In this document: in pieces, positions 1 through 9,841 of the stretch | How the letters are laid out: every line of letters begins with the position of its first letter | Numbering within the stretch: position 1 is the first letter of the stretch | Source of the DNA: Flagellimonas lutimaris | GTDB taxonomy: Bacteria; Bacteroidota; Bacteroidia; Flavobacteriales; Flavobacteriaceae | DNA: 64,000 nt | Direction of reading: 5' to 3' | Assembly (NCBI RefSeq): GCF_003581615.1 | Contig: NZ_QXFH01000070.1 | Span: forward strand, 372,001-436,000 | The notes under the pieces: model-generated | Seen by the model: only the letters and a program-made list of their open reading frames with translations | Told to the model about the DNA's origin: nothing | Database searches by the model: none | Program-made: the position numbers and the translations under genes

Positions 1-814
1 CAATGGCCATTTGCAAATGCCTACGAGCGGCCTCCACGCGTTCTTGCATGGTTGGTGGCGCCAAATGCTCTCCTGTTTTAAAGTAGTGTTTTACTTCCTT
101 AAAAAACCAAGGGTAACCAATGCTTGCCCTCCCGATCATGGCACCATCAAGACCGTATTCGTCACGCATTTTTACAGCAGCTTCGGGTGTGTCCACATCT
201 CCATTTCCGAACACAGGAATATGCATCCGCTGGTTATTTTTAACCTCAGCAATGGGTTTCCAATCGGCCTCCCCTTTGTACATCTGCACACGGGTACGTC
301 CGTGAATGGAAATGGCTTCGATCCCAACATCCTGTAATCGCTCTGCCACCTCAATAATTTTGATGGAACTGGTATCCCACCCCAAACGGGTTTTTACGGT
401 AACTGGCAACTTCGTTCGTTTTACAATTTCTTTGGTCAATTTTACCATTAAAGGAATGTCTCGTAAAATACCTGCGCCAGCATTTTTACTCACCACTTTT
501 TTTACTGGACAGCCAAAATTAATGTCGATAATATCGGGGTTGGATTTTTCAACGATATCCACCGCCTGAAGCATAGAGTCCAATTCGGCACCAAAAATCT
601 GAATGCCCACGGGACGTTCTTTTTCGTAAATGTCCAATTTAATGACACTTTTCGCGGCATCCCTGATCAATCCTTCGGAAGAAATAAACTCGGTGTACAC
701 AACATCGGCGCCCTGCTCTTTGCACAGTTTGCGGAAAGGCGGGTCGCTGACATCTTCCATAGGGGCTAGAAGAAGCGGAAAATCAGGGAGTTCTATGTTT
801 CCAATTTTTGGCAA
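1..814 (-). CDS. dusB: tRNA-dihydrouridine synthase, DusB family (3' end cut by window edge)
   Basis: Reduces specific uridines in the tRNA D-loop to dihydrouridine, using FMN and NADPH. The reverse strand reads in one open frame from a TTG at 814 (LPKIGNIELPDFPLLLAPME) to the window edge, about 271 codons; the family is about 330 residues, so the last part lies outside. Visible landmarks are the N-terminal LLLAPMEDVSDPPFR flavin-binding strand, NFGCPVKKV with the catalytic Cys of the Dus family, the KTRLGWD strand and SIHGRTRVQMYKG. I chose TTG because homology begins exactly there and no in-frame ATG fits. A TACTTTTG element lies 21 bases upstream (836-843). The beta-barrel gene upstream ends 52 bases before it on the same strand. 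Identity is secure; the start is likely but not proven. Confidence 0.93.
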   Translation of the reverse strand, partial: MPKIGNIELPDFPLLLAPMEDVSDPPFRKLCKEQGADVVYTEFISSEGLIRDAAKSVIKLDIYEKERPVGIQIFGAELDSMLQAVDIVEKSNPDIIDINFGCPVKKVVSKNAGAGILRDIPLMVKLTKEIVKRTKLPVTVKTRLGWDTSSIKIIEVAERLQDVGIEAISIHGRTRVQMYKGEADWKPIAEVKNNQRMHIPVFGNGDVDTPEAAVKMRDEYGLDGAMIGRASIGYPWFFKEVKHYFKTGEHLAPPTMQERVEAARRHLQMAI

Positions 815-835
815 ATCCTATAGTTTTTTGGACTG

Positions 836-843
836 CAAAAGTA
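836..843 (-). promoter_or_regulatory. Candidate -7 element of dusB
   Basis: On the minus strand this reads TACTTTTG, matching the Bacteroidota -7 consensus TAnnTTTG. It would place transcription start about 15 bases before the TTG start of dusB. No TTG is seen at the -33 spacing, so support is partial. Confidence 0.3.
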
Positions 844-866
844 CAAAATAGGCCGTAACCTAAAAG

Positions 867-3287
867 CTAGTCTTGCGATTCTAGTCTTTCGCGCTCTTTT
901 TTATCAATTCCACGCTGGTTATCCTCTAATCGGAAATTTCCAAAATTATAGGTAAAACCAAAGCGGAGAAACTGCGTTTCAGGGCGTCTGCGGTAAAAGT
1001 TGTCCTGGTTGAGATACTGAGAACGATAAGTAGGCACATACTGCTCCAAAATATCCTCCGCAGCAAGCGATAAAGTTATCTTGTTGTCGAACAAAGTCTT
1101 TCGCAAACCAATCGTCAAATTAAACTGTTCGTCGGACACATAAGAGCCAAACAAGAATTTAGAGACATAGGTGGCGGCAACCTCTCCTGTGAAGGTTCCA
1201 TCGCTAGACAAGGTTAAATAATTGCCCACATAGGCATAGACACCGTTAACCTCATTGGTATAGGGCACATTTCCGCTTTCTTCAGCCAAAAAAGTCTCTT
1301 CCTCGTGAAAAATCGATGTGTAAGCATACATATACCAAGGAGGCAAAATGGATTTGCTCATGGTAAAGTCCAACCCATAGGATTTACTATCTAGCACATT
1401 CTGTTTTAGCTCAACCAAGGTTTGGTTATTGTTGTCCTGAAACACCAAATAGGCAATGTTACTGCCATTGTCTCTGTAGTAGACATCGAAAAAATATTCG
1501 CTGTTGAGTGTATAGTTGAAGTTAAAGCTGTTGCTGAAATTGGGTTTTAACCCGGGATTTCCCTCTTCATAATCGTTTTCGTTGTAAAAAAACCGAAAAG
1601 GATTCAGGTCATTGTACTTAGGTCGATTAATGTTTCTTCCATAGTCAAAAGAAAAGCTATGCTTGTCCGATGGCGAATAAAGCAAATAGACCGATGGGAA
1701 CGGCTCAAAAAAGTCTTGGGTATTAACCTCGTCCAACGTCAACGAACGTCCTTCTGCCTTTGTCAACTCTCCGCGAACACCCAACTTCATGGACCATTTT
1801 TCCCAATTTTTTACAAAACTCATATATGCGGCGTACACATCCTCATCATAAATATACCTGTCCGACTGGGACGCATCCACGGTATTGCTGGATCCGTTAA
1901 AATTGAAAAAGGCCATATTGTTTTCGGAGGTAATCGATGACATCTTTGCTCCAGATTCAAAAGAAGCGTTTCCAATTGGAGTTGAATAATCCAATTGTCC
2001 TGTAAAAATTTTAATTTCTTGGTCCGAATCGGTATCAAATCCAAAATCCCTCAAAAACGTACCATCTGCATCAAAATAATTGGATGATAGGCGCTGGAAC
2101 ATTTCCCCATTAAAATAGGTGTAGTGGCCATTGGCGCGAATTTGGGCTCCCTCTTTTTTTAATTTATGCACATAAGTCAGGTCAAAAGCCAGATTGGTAT
2201 TATCCATATTGGCATTGTTTTGCGAGGTAAACGTAGAATCCAACTGTGCCTGTGCATTCCTCATTTCGTTGTCCAAAAGGGTCTCCTGCCCTTGGTCTAG
2301 ATTGAAAAGTAGGTTTGATGTCAGGTTCAAGCTGTTTTGGTCATCAAAATCATAATCCAATATAAAGCTTGCATTTTGAGATTGTGACCTATCCGTTTGA
2401 TTGTAATCCGTGTCCCAAACCGAGAAAACAGTATTGGCATCATCCATGAAATTGATGCCCTTTTTGGTTTTGTTGATCTCTTTTTTGGGGTTGATGGTAT
2501 AGTTCGCAAACAAATTAAGCTTGTCCGTTTTGTAATAATGACTGGTTCCTAAACTGAATTTTGGAAAAACAGCTTGGGTGAATGACCCGTTTACGCTTCC
2601 TTTATATCCTGGAACAATATTTTTACTGGTAATGATATTTAAAATGGGGCCTCCTTCGGCATCATAGCTAGCCGGTGGATTGGCAATCACTTCTACGGAT
2701 TTTATGTTGGTGCCCGAAAGTCCCTGCAACAAATCCTGAACTTCTTGACCAGATAACTGCACCTTTCTATCATTAAGATAGACCGTAGCATTTTGACCGC
2801 GAATCATTAGAGCGTCCTGATTTACAATAACCCCAGGCGTACTTTTCAGGATATCCCATGAGGTTCCCTGGGAAACCACGGTGTTTTCCACCGAAAAGAC
2901 CAGTCTGTCCGGTAGTCGTTGAAGCTTGGGCCGCTGGGCCGTAACCACAACCTCGTCCAATTCGTTGTTTTCCAAAGGGATAATCAATGCGCCCAAAGAG
3001 ACATCTGTAGCGATATCCAAAGCTCTGGGTTCTGAGCCTCTGCCAACATAACTTGCCTGTAACAAATATAGATTGGGTTCTACTTCAGAAAGCTCAAAAA
3101 AGCCTTCCTCGTTTGCCGAGGTTCCTTGGACAAAAGTGGAGTCAGTTGCCTGAAGAAGCAAAATATTGGCAAAGGGAATAATCTTATTCTGTTCGTCCAC
3201 AACCTTTCCGGTAATCGTAAAGGTTTGGGCATACGCGCCACATATTGTAAAAAGCACCAATAAAAAAATAGAGGTGAGGTTCTTCAT
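867..3287 (-). CDS. TonB-dependent-receptor-like outer membrane beta-barrel protein with regulatory N-domain
   Basis: 806-residue outer-membrane protein. A Sec signal peptide (residues 1-20, ending AYAQ) is followed by a carboxypeptidase-regulatory-like beta-sandwich (about 22-105), a plug domain (about 110-215, with TPGVIVNQDALMIRGQNA and SVEVIANPPASYDAEGG) and a long barrel rich in alternating aromatic strands to the C-terminus. The architecture matches the 'outer membrane beta-barrel family protein' group (OMP_b-brl_3), a branch of TonB-dependent receptors common in Flavobacteriia; the substrate cannot be read from the sequence. No SusD partner is adjacent, so it is probably not a polysaccharide-utilisation locus. 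It is divergent from lepA, with a CAAATCTA (TAGATTTG on its own strand) element just upstream. Confidence 0.88.
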   Translation of the reverse strand: MKNLTSIFLLVLFTICGAYAQTFTITGKVVDEQNKIIPFANILLLQATDSTFVQGTSANEEGFFELSEVEPNLYLLQASYVGRGSEPRALDIATDVSLGALIIPLENNELDEVVVTAQRPKLQRLPDRLVFSVENTVVSQGTSWDILKSTPGVIVNQDALMIRGQNATVYLNDRKVQLSGQEVQDLLQGLSGTNIKSVEVIANPPASYDAEGGPILNIITSKNIVPGYKGSVNGSFTQAVFPKFSLGTSHYYKTDKLNLFANYTINPKKEINKTKKGINFMDDANTVFSVWDTDYNQTDRSQSQNASFILDYDFDDQNSLNLTSNLLFNLDQGQETLLDNEMRNAQAQLDSTFTSQNNANMDNTNLAFDLTYVHKLKKEGAQIRANGHYTYFNGEMFQRLSSNYFDADGTFLRDFGFDTDSDQEIKIFTGQLDYSTPIGNASFESGAKMSSITSENNMAFFNFNGSSNTVDASQSDRYIYDEDVYAAYMSFVKNWEKWSMKLGVRGELTKAEGRSLTLDEVNTQDFFEPFPSVYLLYSPSDKHSFSFDYGRNINRPKYNDLNPFRFFYNENDYEEGNPGLKPNFSNSFNFNYTLNSEYFFDVYYRDNGSNIAYLVFQDNNNQTLVELKQNVLDSKSYGLDFTMSKSILPPWYMYAYTSIFHEEETFLAEESGNVPYTNEVNGVYAYVGNYLTLSSDGTFTGEVAATYVSKFLFGSYVSDEQFNLTIGLRKTLFDNKITLSLAAEDILEQYVPTYRSQYLNQDNFYRRRPETQFLRFGFTYNFGNFRLEDNQRGIDKKERERLESQD

Positions 3288-3307
3288 TCGAGGTTTGGGT
3301 TGAACCT

Positions 3308-3315
3308 CAAATCTA
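3308..3315 (-). promoter_or_regulatory. Candidate -7 element of the beta-barrel gene
   Basis: Reads TAGATTTG on the minus strand, an exact TAnnTTTG match 20 bases before the ATG at 3287. I see no -33 TTG at the expected distance, so this is a weak call. Confidence 0.3.
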
Positions 3316-3370
3316 AGAAATTATTTTTGAGCGGAATAGGTGCTTGTTTTTCTTATTTAGAAAAAACCAT

Positions 3371-3398
3371 TTGCGGGCATTTAAAACAATTATATTTG
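3371..3398 (+). promoter_or_regulatory. Promoter of lepA (Bacteroidota -33/-7 type)
   Basis: TTG at 3371-3373 and TATATTTG at 3391-3398 are separated by 17 bases, matching the TTG-N17-23-TAnnTTTG consensus of the Bacteroidota primary sigma factor. Transcription would start near 3404, after the first upstream in-frame start codon (3344). This supports translation from the ATG at 3440. Confidence 0.6.
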
Positions 3399-3439
3399 CA
3401 GTTGATTATGTCCCTTTTTTAGGGTATGTTATTGTTGAT

Positions 3440-5236
3440 ATGGAGAAGATCAGGAATTTTTGCATCATTGCGCATATAGACCACGGTAAAAGCACCTTGG
3501 CAGACCGATTGTTGGATTTTACAGGCTCGGTTACCGAACGCGAAAAACAGGACCAGTTGTTGGACAACATGGACTTGGAGCGCGAACGAGGAATCACCAT
3601 TAAGAGTCATGCCATCCAAATGGACTACGTTCATAATGGTGAAAAATATGTGCTCAACTTGATTGATACTCCTGGACACGTAGATTTTTCATATGAGGTA
3701 TCCCGTTCCATTGCAGCCTGTGAAGGTGCTCTTTTGGTGGTTGATGCCGCACAGAGCATTCAGGCCCAGACCATATCCAATCTATATTTGGCCCTGGAAA
3801 ACGATTTGGAAATTATTCCGGTGCTCAACAAAGTTGATTTGCCGAGTGCGAACCCAGAAGAAGTTACTGACGATATTGTTGACCTCTTGGGTTGTAAGCC
3901 CGAAGAGGTAATCCAAGCAAGTGCTAAAACAGGTGTCGGAATCGAAGAGATTCTTACCGCAATTATTGAACGTGTTCCCGCCCCAAAAGGCAATCCAGAC
4001 GAGTCACTCCAAGCCCTTGTTTTTGATTCGGTTTATAATCCGTTTAGAGGTGTTGAAACCTATTTTAGGGTAGTAAACGGTGAAATCAAAAAAGGACAAA
4101 AAATAAAATTTGTTGCCACAGGGAAGTCTTATTTCGCGGATGAAATTGGTACTTTAAAATTGACCCAACATCCCAAAAATAAAATTTCTACAGGCGATGT
4201 GGGCTATTTGATCACTGGAATTAAAGATGCCCGTGAAGTAAAAGTTGGTGATACCATTACCGATTCCGCAGACCCAACCAAAAATCCCATTGGAGGTTTT
4301 GAAGATGTAAAACCTATGGTTTTTGCAGGTATTTACCCTGTAGATACTGAAGACTTTGAGGATTTACGCTCTTCCATGGAAAAGTTACAGTTGAATGATG
4401 CTTCCTTGGTATTTACACCTGAAAGTAGTGCCGCCCTAGGTTTTGGTTTTCGATGTGGATTCTTGGGAATGCTTCATATGGAGATTATCCAAGAGCGCTT
4501 GGAGCGTGAGTTTGATATGACCGTGATTACCACGGTACCCAACGTGAGCTACCACGCTTATACCACCAAAGGTGATATAGACCCTATTATAGTCAACAAT
4601 CCTACCGATTTGCCGGATCCATCTACTATTGATAGGGTTGAAGAACCATATATCAAAGCAACTATCATTACAAAGGCTGATTTTGTCGGCAACGTAATGT
4701 CTCTTTGTATTGAAAAGAGAGGACAAATAGTTAACCAGACGTATTTGACCACCGAGCGTGTTGAGCTCATTTTTGATATGCCTTTGGCGGAAATCGTTTT
4801 TGATTTTTACGATCGTTTGAAAACCGTTTCCAAAGGGTATGCCTCTTTTGATTATTCTCCTATTGGGATGCGGCCATCAAAACTGGTGCGTGTTGATATT
4901 TTGTTGAACGCACAACCCGTTGATGCCCTTTCTGCCTTGGTACACTTTGACAATGCCTATCACATTGGGAAAAAGATGTGCGAGAAATTGAAAGAGCTGA
5001 TTCCAAGACAGCAGTTCGATATTCCAATTCAAGCCGCCATTGGTTCCAAGATTATTTCTAGAGAGACCATTAAAGCATTGCGAAAAGATGTTACCGCCAA
5101 ATGTTACGGTGGTGATATTTCCCGTAAGCGTAAGTTATTGGAAAAGCAGAAAAAGGGTAAAAAACGGATGCGCCAAGTGGGGAACGTGGAAATTCCACAA
5201 CAGGCTTTTATGGCCGTTTTGAAGCTGAACGATTAG
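3440..5236 (+). CDS. lepA: Elongation factor 4 (LepA), ribosome back-translocating GTPase
   Basis: 598-residue translational GTPase that acts on stalled ribosomes. The P-loop [13 protein letters not shown] is at residues 11-23, the switch region [14 protein letters not shown] and DTPGHVDF (G3) follow, and NKVDLPSA gives G4. EF-G-like domains II, III and V come next, and the LepA-specific C-terminal domain ends in [17 protein letters not shown]. The frame is open 32 codons further upstream, but that extension lies across the promoter, has no homology, and would exceed the usual length of about 598, so I start at [12 protein letters not shown]. The stop codon overlaps the stop of the convergent antiporter gene by four bases. 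Confidence 0.97.
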   Translation: MEKIRNFCIIAHIDHGKSTLADRLLDFTGSVTEREKQDQLLDNMDLERERGITIKSHAIQMDYVHNGEKYVLNLIDTPGHVDFSYEVSRSIAACEGALLVVDAAQSIQAQTISNLYLALENDLEIIPVLNKVDLPSANPEEVTDDIVDLLGCKPEEVIQASAKTGVGIEEILTAIIERVPAPKGNPDESLQALVFDSVYNPFRGVETYFRVVNGEIKKGQKIKFVATGKSYFADEIGTLKLTQHPKNKISTGDVGYLITGIKDAREVKVGDTITDSADPTKNPIGGFEDVKPMVFAGIYPVDTEDFEDLRSSMEKLQLNDASLVFTPESSAALGFGFRCGFLGMLHMEIIQERLEREFDMTVITTVPNVSYHAYTTKGDIDPIIVNNPTDLPDPSTIDRVEEPYIKATIITKADFVGNVMSLCIEKRGQIVNQTYLTTERVELIFDMPLAEIVFDFYDRLKTVSKGYASFDYSPIGMRPSKLVRVDILLNAQPVDALSALVHFDNAYHIGKKMCEKLKELIPRQQFDIPIQAAIGSKIISRETIKALRKDVTAKCYGGDISRKRKLLEKQKKGKKRMRQVGNVEIPQQAFMAVLKLND

Positions 5237-7074
5237 TCCTTATTTTCTTTATCCGTTTCCAATATTTTACCTAGATAAACCAATTTAAACCCATCGCCCT
5301 TGGGGGTAAAGTCCTTACTGTTGGCGGGAATAATATCTATGCTTCCATTTGGGGACTTGGTAAACAACGGTACAATATCATGTTCTTTATAAGTAATGTC
5401 AATGAGTCTATCGTAATGCTCTTTATCCTCTAAATCTATCTCGTGAATGGTAGGATGCTTGCGTACCGTGTCCATAAGCTGGATAAAATCGTCTGTGTGG
5501 GAAAAGAGCCCTTCTTTGGGGTTATTCTCTGGGTCATTTACCTCTTCGGTGTTTACTAATCTAAACGCTCCGTTTTCTCCGAATTGCTTCTGAAACTTAT
5601 TAATGGCAAACTTATTAATGTCGGAGTTTCCTGTCAGGGCCATTAAATAACCCATATCGTTCAACTCAATGTTGTCGGTAAGTGTATCCGAAAAAATATT
5701 GGCTGTAATGGCTTCAAGGCCCAGTTTTTTCGCTTTTTCCACATTGTTTTGGTTATTGTCTATCAGTACTACATGCCTGTTGTTCTTTCTTAAATAATTT
5801 CCAATAAGTCTGGACAGTTTGGATGCGCCGATTATCAAAATACCTTCTGACTTTGTCAAGAACACGCCCACAAGCTTAGCAAACAAACGTGCCGTGGTGG
5901 CATTTAATAACACCGTACCCAAAACAATCATAAAAACCAGGGGGGTAATATATTCTGCGCCCGGTTCTCCGCGTAACATCAACTTAGAACCAAAAAGTGA
6001 GGCAATACCTGCGGCAACTATACCACGTGGACCTACCCAGCCAATAAAAAGCTTTTCCTTGAATTTTAAATTGGATCCCTGAGAGCTCAGGAATACCCCC
6101 AATGGCCTGATTATAAAAACAATCACCGCAAAAAGAGCGAGCGTTCTCCAATTATAAATTAGCTCCATATCGCTAATATTGATATTAGCAGCCAAGAGGA
6201 TAAATAATATGGAAATCAGCAATACACTGAGCGACTCCTTAAAATAAAGCAGCTCCTTTATGTTGGGTAGCTTCATATTTCCCAACACCATGCCCATTAC
6301 CACAACGGCCAATAAGCCAGATTCATGGGCAAAAAGGTCAGACTCCACATAAACCAAAAGCACGGTGGACAAGGAAACTACGTTCAATAAATAATGCGGA
6401 ATAAAATCCTTTTTAATGGCAAATGCCAACGCATGAGCAAAGGTGAAACCAAAAGTGGTTCCAAACAGAATAATTTTACCAAACTCGACAAGAGCAGTTT
6501 GTGTAAATGCTTGTCCCTCCCCAACGCTGATAAATTCGAATACCAATACAGCAACCAAGGCCCCGATTGGGTCAATCAGGATTCCTTCCCATTTTAAAAC
6601 CGCCGAAACGTCCTTTTTTAGGGGGATATTTCTCAAAATAGGAGTAATAACAGTTGGACCCGTAACAATTATCAAGGCAGAAAACAGGAAAGAAATTTGC
6701 CAAGAAAGCCCAAAAATATAATGGGCTGACACACCTGCTCCAAAAAATGTAACAATCGTACCTATGGTTATCAGCTTAGATATTACCGGTCCTACATTCG
6801 ATATTTCGGCCCTTTTAAGGGTAAGCCCTCCTTCAAAAAGGATGACGCTAATGGCCAGTGACACAAAATAATAAAGCCCTTCCCCGGGGAACAAGCCTTT
6901 TTCTCCATTCCAGATGGGTTCAATAATTTTTGATCCATCTTCTGTATACAGTGTTGCGATTGGGCCCACCAGCAAACCAATCAATATCAAGGGTAAAATA
7001 GCCGGCAATTTAAACCGCCAAGCCACCCATTGTGCAATAATGCCAAGAATTATAATTCCAGCAAGTTCGAGCAT
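5233..7074 (-). CDS. CPA-type cation:proton antiporter with C-terminal TrkA-N (RCK) domain
   Basis: 613-residue inner-membrane antiporter exchanging Na+ or K+ for H+. Residues 1-395 carry about 12 hydrophobic segments with [27 protein letters not shown] and the [10 protein letters not shown] segment carrying the transport Asp of NhaP/CPA1-like proteins. Residues about 405-520 form a TrkA-N Rossmann domain ([19 protein letters not shown], then [18 protein letters not shown]), which normally binds NAD(H) or nucleotides and gates transport. A C-terminal tail of about 90 residues follows. It is a single gene read divergently from the MBL hydrolase. The ion is not decidable from sequence. Confidence 0.9.
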   Translation of the reverse strand: MLELAGIIILGIIAQWVAWRFKLPAILPLILIGLLVGPIATLYTEDGSKIIEPIWNGEKGLFPGEGLYYFVSLAISVILFEGGLTLKRAEISNVGPVISKLITIGTIVTFFGAGVSAHYIFGLSWQISFLFSALIIVTGPTVITPILRNIPLKKDVSAVLKWEGILIDPIGALVAVLVFEFISVGEGQAFTQTALVEFGKIILFGTTFGFTFAHALAFAIKKDFIPHYLLNVVSLSTVLLVYVESDLFAHESGLLAVVVMGMVLGNMKLPNIKELLYFKESLSVLLISILFILLAANINISDMELIYNWRTLALFAVIVFIIRPLGVFLSSQGSNLKFKEKLFIGWVGPRGIVAAGIASLFGSKLMLRGEPGAEYITPLVFMIVLGTVLLNATTARLFAKLVGVFLTKSEGILIIGASKLSRLIGNYLRKNNRHVVLIDNNQNNVEKAKKLGLEAITANIFSDTLTDNIELNDMGYLMALTGNSDINKFAINKFQKQFGENGAFRLVNTEEVNDPENNPKEGLFSHTDDFIQLMDTVRKHPTIHEIDLEDKEHYDRLIDITYKEHDIVPLFTKSPNGSIDIIPANSKDFTPKGDGFKLVYLGKILETDKENKD

Positions 7075-7294
7075 GGTCTAAGTTTTGTGGAAATTTAATG
7101 TTTTTCTTTTAGATAATCGTTCTTCACAGAAGCTCCAAATGTTTTTGTTGGTCCTCCATATCACATATTATGAGGAAACTTTGTGCCACAAACAAGTACT
7201 TAACCCGATTTTGTTAAAATACGGCCAATATATCCTCTTTTTTTCTCCATTTGGATGGTGCTTTTCTTATTTTGCATGCCATTTTACTTTCAGA

Positions 7295-8161
7295 ATGACA
7301 ATTTATCCTATAGAAACCGGTAATTTTAAGTTAGATGGTGGCGCCATGTTCGGCGTGGTGCCCAAGTCCATTTGGAATAGAACCAACCCTGCGGATGGCA
7401 ACAATATGATTGATCTGGCCGCGCGCTGCCTTTTAATCGAAGATGGCGATAGGCTTATTTTAATCGATAATGGCCTGGGCAACAAACAATCCGAAAAATT
7501 TTTTAGCTACTACTATCTCTGGGGCGACCACACCTTGGACAGATCTTTGAAAAATGCCGGGTTCCACCGTGATGATATTACGGATGTTTTTTTGACCCAT
7601 TTGCATTTTGATCATTGTGGGGGCAGCATTCAGTGGAACAAGGACCGAACTGGTTATGAGCCCGCCTTCAAGAATGCCAAGTTCTGGACGAACAAGGACC
7701 ATTGGGAATGGGCAACAAAGCCCAATGCACGAGAAAAAGCTTCTTTCTTAAAGGAGAATCTTTTGCCTATGGAAGAAAGTGGTCAGTTGCATTTTGTGAA
7801 CCGAAAGGAAGGTTCCTTTCTGGAAAAATCCGAACTCGGTTTTGGCATCCACTTTGTGGATGGACATACCGATAAACAAATGCTTCCCCATTTAAAATAC
7901 AAGGGAAAAACCTTGGTTTTTGTGGCCGACCTTATTGCGACCGTAGGTCATATTCCCCTTCCTTATGTTATGGGGTATGATACTCGCCCATTATTGACCT
8001 TAAAAGAAAAACAGTCGTTCTTAAATAAAGCTGTGGAAAACGATTGGTTGCTGCTGTTCGAGCACGATGCCCACAATCAAATCTGCTCTCTGAAACAAAC
8101 CGAGAAAGGAGTTCGATTGAACGAATTGTTTACATATAACGAACTATTTAAATCACAATAA
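7295..8161 (+). CDS. MBL-fold metallo-hydrolase
   Basis: 288-residue soluble metallo-beta-lactamase-fold protein. The diagnostic THLHFDHCGG (HxHxDH, dinuclear Zn ligands) follows DITDVFL. Downstream FVDGHTDKQMLPHL supplies the next metal His, VFVADL a metal Asp, and LLFEHDAHN the last His. The family includes quorum-quenching lactonases, phosphodiesterases and many hydrolases of unknown substrate; the particular reaction cannot be assigned. The frame runs open to 7085, but the upstream 70 codons are compositionally noncoding, so I take MTIYPIETGNFKLDGG. The S8 peptidase gene begins 27 bases after the stop, suggesting co-transcription. Confidence 0.88.
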   Translation: MTIYPIETGNFKLDGGAMFGVVPKSIWNRTNPADGNNMIDLAARCLLIEDGDRLILIDNGLGNKQSEKFFSYYYLWGDHTLDRSLKNAGFHRDDITDVFLTHLHFDHCGGSIQWNKDRTGYEPAFKNAKFWTNKDHWEWATKPNAREKASFLKENLLPMEESGQLHFVNRKEGSFLEKSELGFGIHFVDGHTDKQMLPHLKYKGKTLVFVADLIATVGHIPLPYVMGYDTRPLLTLKEKQSFLNKAVENDWLLLFEHDAHNQICSLKQTEKGVRLNELFTYNELFKSQ

Positions 8162-8188
8162 AACCCCTCACCTTTACAAATACAATTT

Positions 8189-9838
8189 ATGAATCGCACA
8201 TATAACAAACTATCATTCCTATCCATTTCCGCTGCCCTGTTTTTAATGGGTTGTGGTTCCACTGCGTTGGTTTCAACACCGGTTGAGAACATTGATGCCG
8301 TTCCTTTAAAAATCGCCGAGCTTACCGATGCCGAGAAAAAACATTGGGGACATCTTGATCTTGTTACAGACACTATTCCTGGTATGAGCGTTGACAAGGC
8401 CTACAACGAAATCATAAAAAACAAAAGGGGGAAAACGGTTGTGGTGGCCGTTTTGGATTCGGGTATGGATTTAGAACACGAAGACTTACAGGGTGTACTT
8501 TGGACCAATACTGATGAAGTCCCAAATAATGGAAAAGATGATGATGGCAATGGTTATTTGGATGATGTTCATGGCTACAACTTTTTAGGAGATTCCTACA
8601 ATGAGCAATTGGAATATGTTCGCATGCTTCGCTTGAATATCGGAGATGCTTCTGAGAGGGCTGAAGCTAGGCTTTTACTGGACAAGGAATATCCTGAAGC
8701 GGTTCAGAACAAGCAACAGTACGAACAAATATTTCAGGTAGTAAAAGGGGCGGACCAATTGGTTAAAACCGAATTGGGCAAAGAAGACTACACTAAAAAA
8801 GATTTGCTTTCCATTGAACCAAAAACTGCCCAAATGGAACAAAGTGTCGCTGTATTGACACAGATGTTCACTTATGGTGACAGTATTCCAGAGGTTTTGG
8901 AAGAATTGGAGGAAGGAATCAAGTATTTTTCCGAACAAGCCAATTATAACCTCAACAAAGATTTTAACGGTCGAGCTCCTGTAGGTGACGACCCTTATGA
9001 TATTACCGATGTTCCTTATGGAAACGGAAATCCCAAAAACCAAGTGGATACCGAAAGCCACGGAACCCACGTAGCTGGAATTATCGCGGCAACTAGGAAC
9101 AATGGTGTTGGAGTTGATGGTGTTGCCAATAATGTTGAAATAATGAGTATTAGGGCGGTTCCCAATGGAGACGAGTACGATAAAGATATTGCGCTTGGCA
9201 TTCGCTATGCAGTAGATAATGGCGCATCTATCATCAACTGTAGTTTTGGAAAGTCCTTTTCGCCTAAAGCAGAATGGGTTTATGACGCTATAAAATATGC
9301 TGCCTCCAAAGATGTTCTTATTGTTCACGCTGCAGGCAACGATGGTGAAGACTTGGAAGACCCTGAAAACAGAAATTATCCAAACGATGACATGGATGAA
9401 GATCGAGAGTTTGTAGACAATATGATTACCGTTGGTGCACTTTCCAGCAACTATGGCTCTGAAATGGTGGCCTCTTTTTCCAATTATGGAAATCAACGGG
9501 TTGACGTATTCGCTCCCGGTGCCGAAATTTACTCTACCATGCCGGACAATGATTATGAATTTCAAGGAGGAACTTCGATGGCTGCTCCTGCGGTAGCCGG
9601 TGTAGCCGCATTGATTCGATCTTTTCATCCAGATTTATCCGCATCACAGGTAAAAAACATCATCATGCAATCTGGATTAAGAACAAAAGCATCTGTAATT
9701 GTGGCCGGTGATCAGACCAAGGCCACCACTTTCGACAAAATTTCTAAGTCTGGTAAAATGGTCAATGCATATAATGCCTTAATTTTGGCAAACAACATTT
9801 CAAACGGTAAAATGACCTTAGAAAAAAATTCAAAATAA
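8189..9838 (+). CDS. S8 (subtilisin-family) serine peptidase, lipoprotein
   Basis: 549-residue exported endopeptidase. The N-terminus is a lipoprotein signal with lipobox FLMGC (Cys22), so the enzyme is probably tethered to a membrane. The catalytic triad is visible: Asp90 in VVVAVLDSGMD, His291 in ESHGTHVAG and Ser463 in GGTSMAAPAVAG. Between Asp and His lies an insertion of about 200 residues, predicted helical and acidic, much longer than in classical subtilisins. No T9SS C-terminal sorting domain is seen. The M1 peptidase gene starts 3 bases after the stop, so the two peptidases are very likely one operon. Identity is firm; the substrate is unknown. Confidence 0.95.
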   Translation: MNRTYNKLSFLSISAALFLMGCGSTALVSTPVENIDAVPLKIAELTDAEKKHWGHLDLVTDTIPGMSVDKAYNEIIKNKRGKTVVVAVLDSGMDLEHEDLQGVLWTNTDEVPNNGKDDDGNGYLDDVHGYNFLGDSYNEQLEYVRMLRLNIGDASERAEARLLLDKEYPEAVQNKQQYEQIFQVVKGADQLVKTELGKEDYTKKDLLSIEPKTAQMEQSVAVLTQMFTYGDSIPEVLEELEEGIKYFSEQANYNLNKDFNGRAPVGDDPYDITDVPYGNGNPKNQVDTESHGTHVAGIIAATRNNGVGVDGVANNVEIMSIRAVPNGDEYDKDIALGIRYAVDNGASIINCSFGKSFSPKAEWVYDAIKYAASKDVLIVHAAGNDGEDLEDPENRNYPNDDMDEDREFVDNMITVGALSSNYGSEMVASFSNYGNQRVDVFAPGAEIYSTMPDNDYEFQGGTSMAAPAVAGVAALIRSFHPDLSASQVKNIIMQSGLRTKASVIVAGDQTKATTFDKISKSGKMVNAYNALILANNISNGKMTLEKNSK

Positions 9839-9841
9839 CAT

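Noticed and set aside
3344..3439. N-terminal extension of LepA by 32 codons
   Set aside because: It overlaps the best promoter in the window, has no LepA similarity, and would exceed the normal 598-residue length.
7085..7294. N-terminal extension of the MBL hydrolase by 70 codons
   Set aside because: Composition is unlike coding sequence and the conserved fold begins at MTIYPIETGNF.
8675..9628. 317-residue minus-strand reading frame inside the S8 peptidase gene
   Set aside because: Antisense of a clear S8 gene with catalytic motifs; the translated product is Ile/Phe/Val-rich without a recognisable fold.
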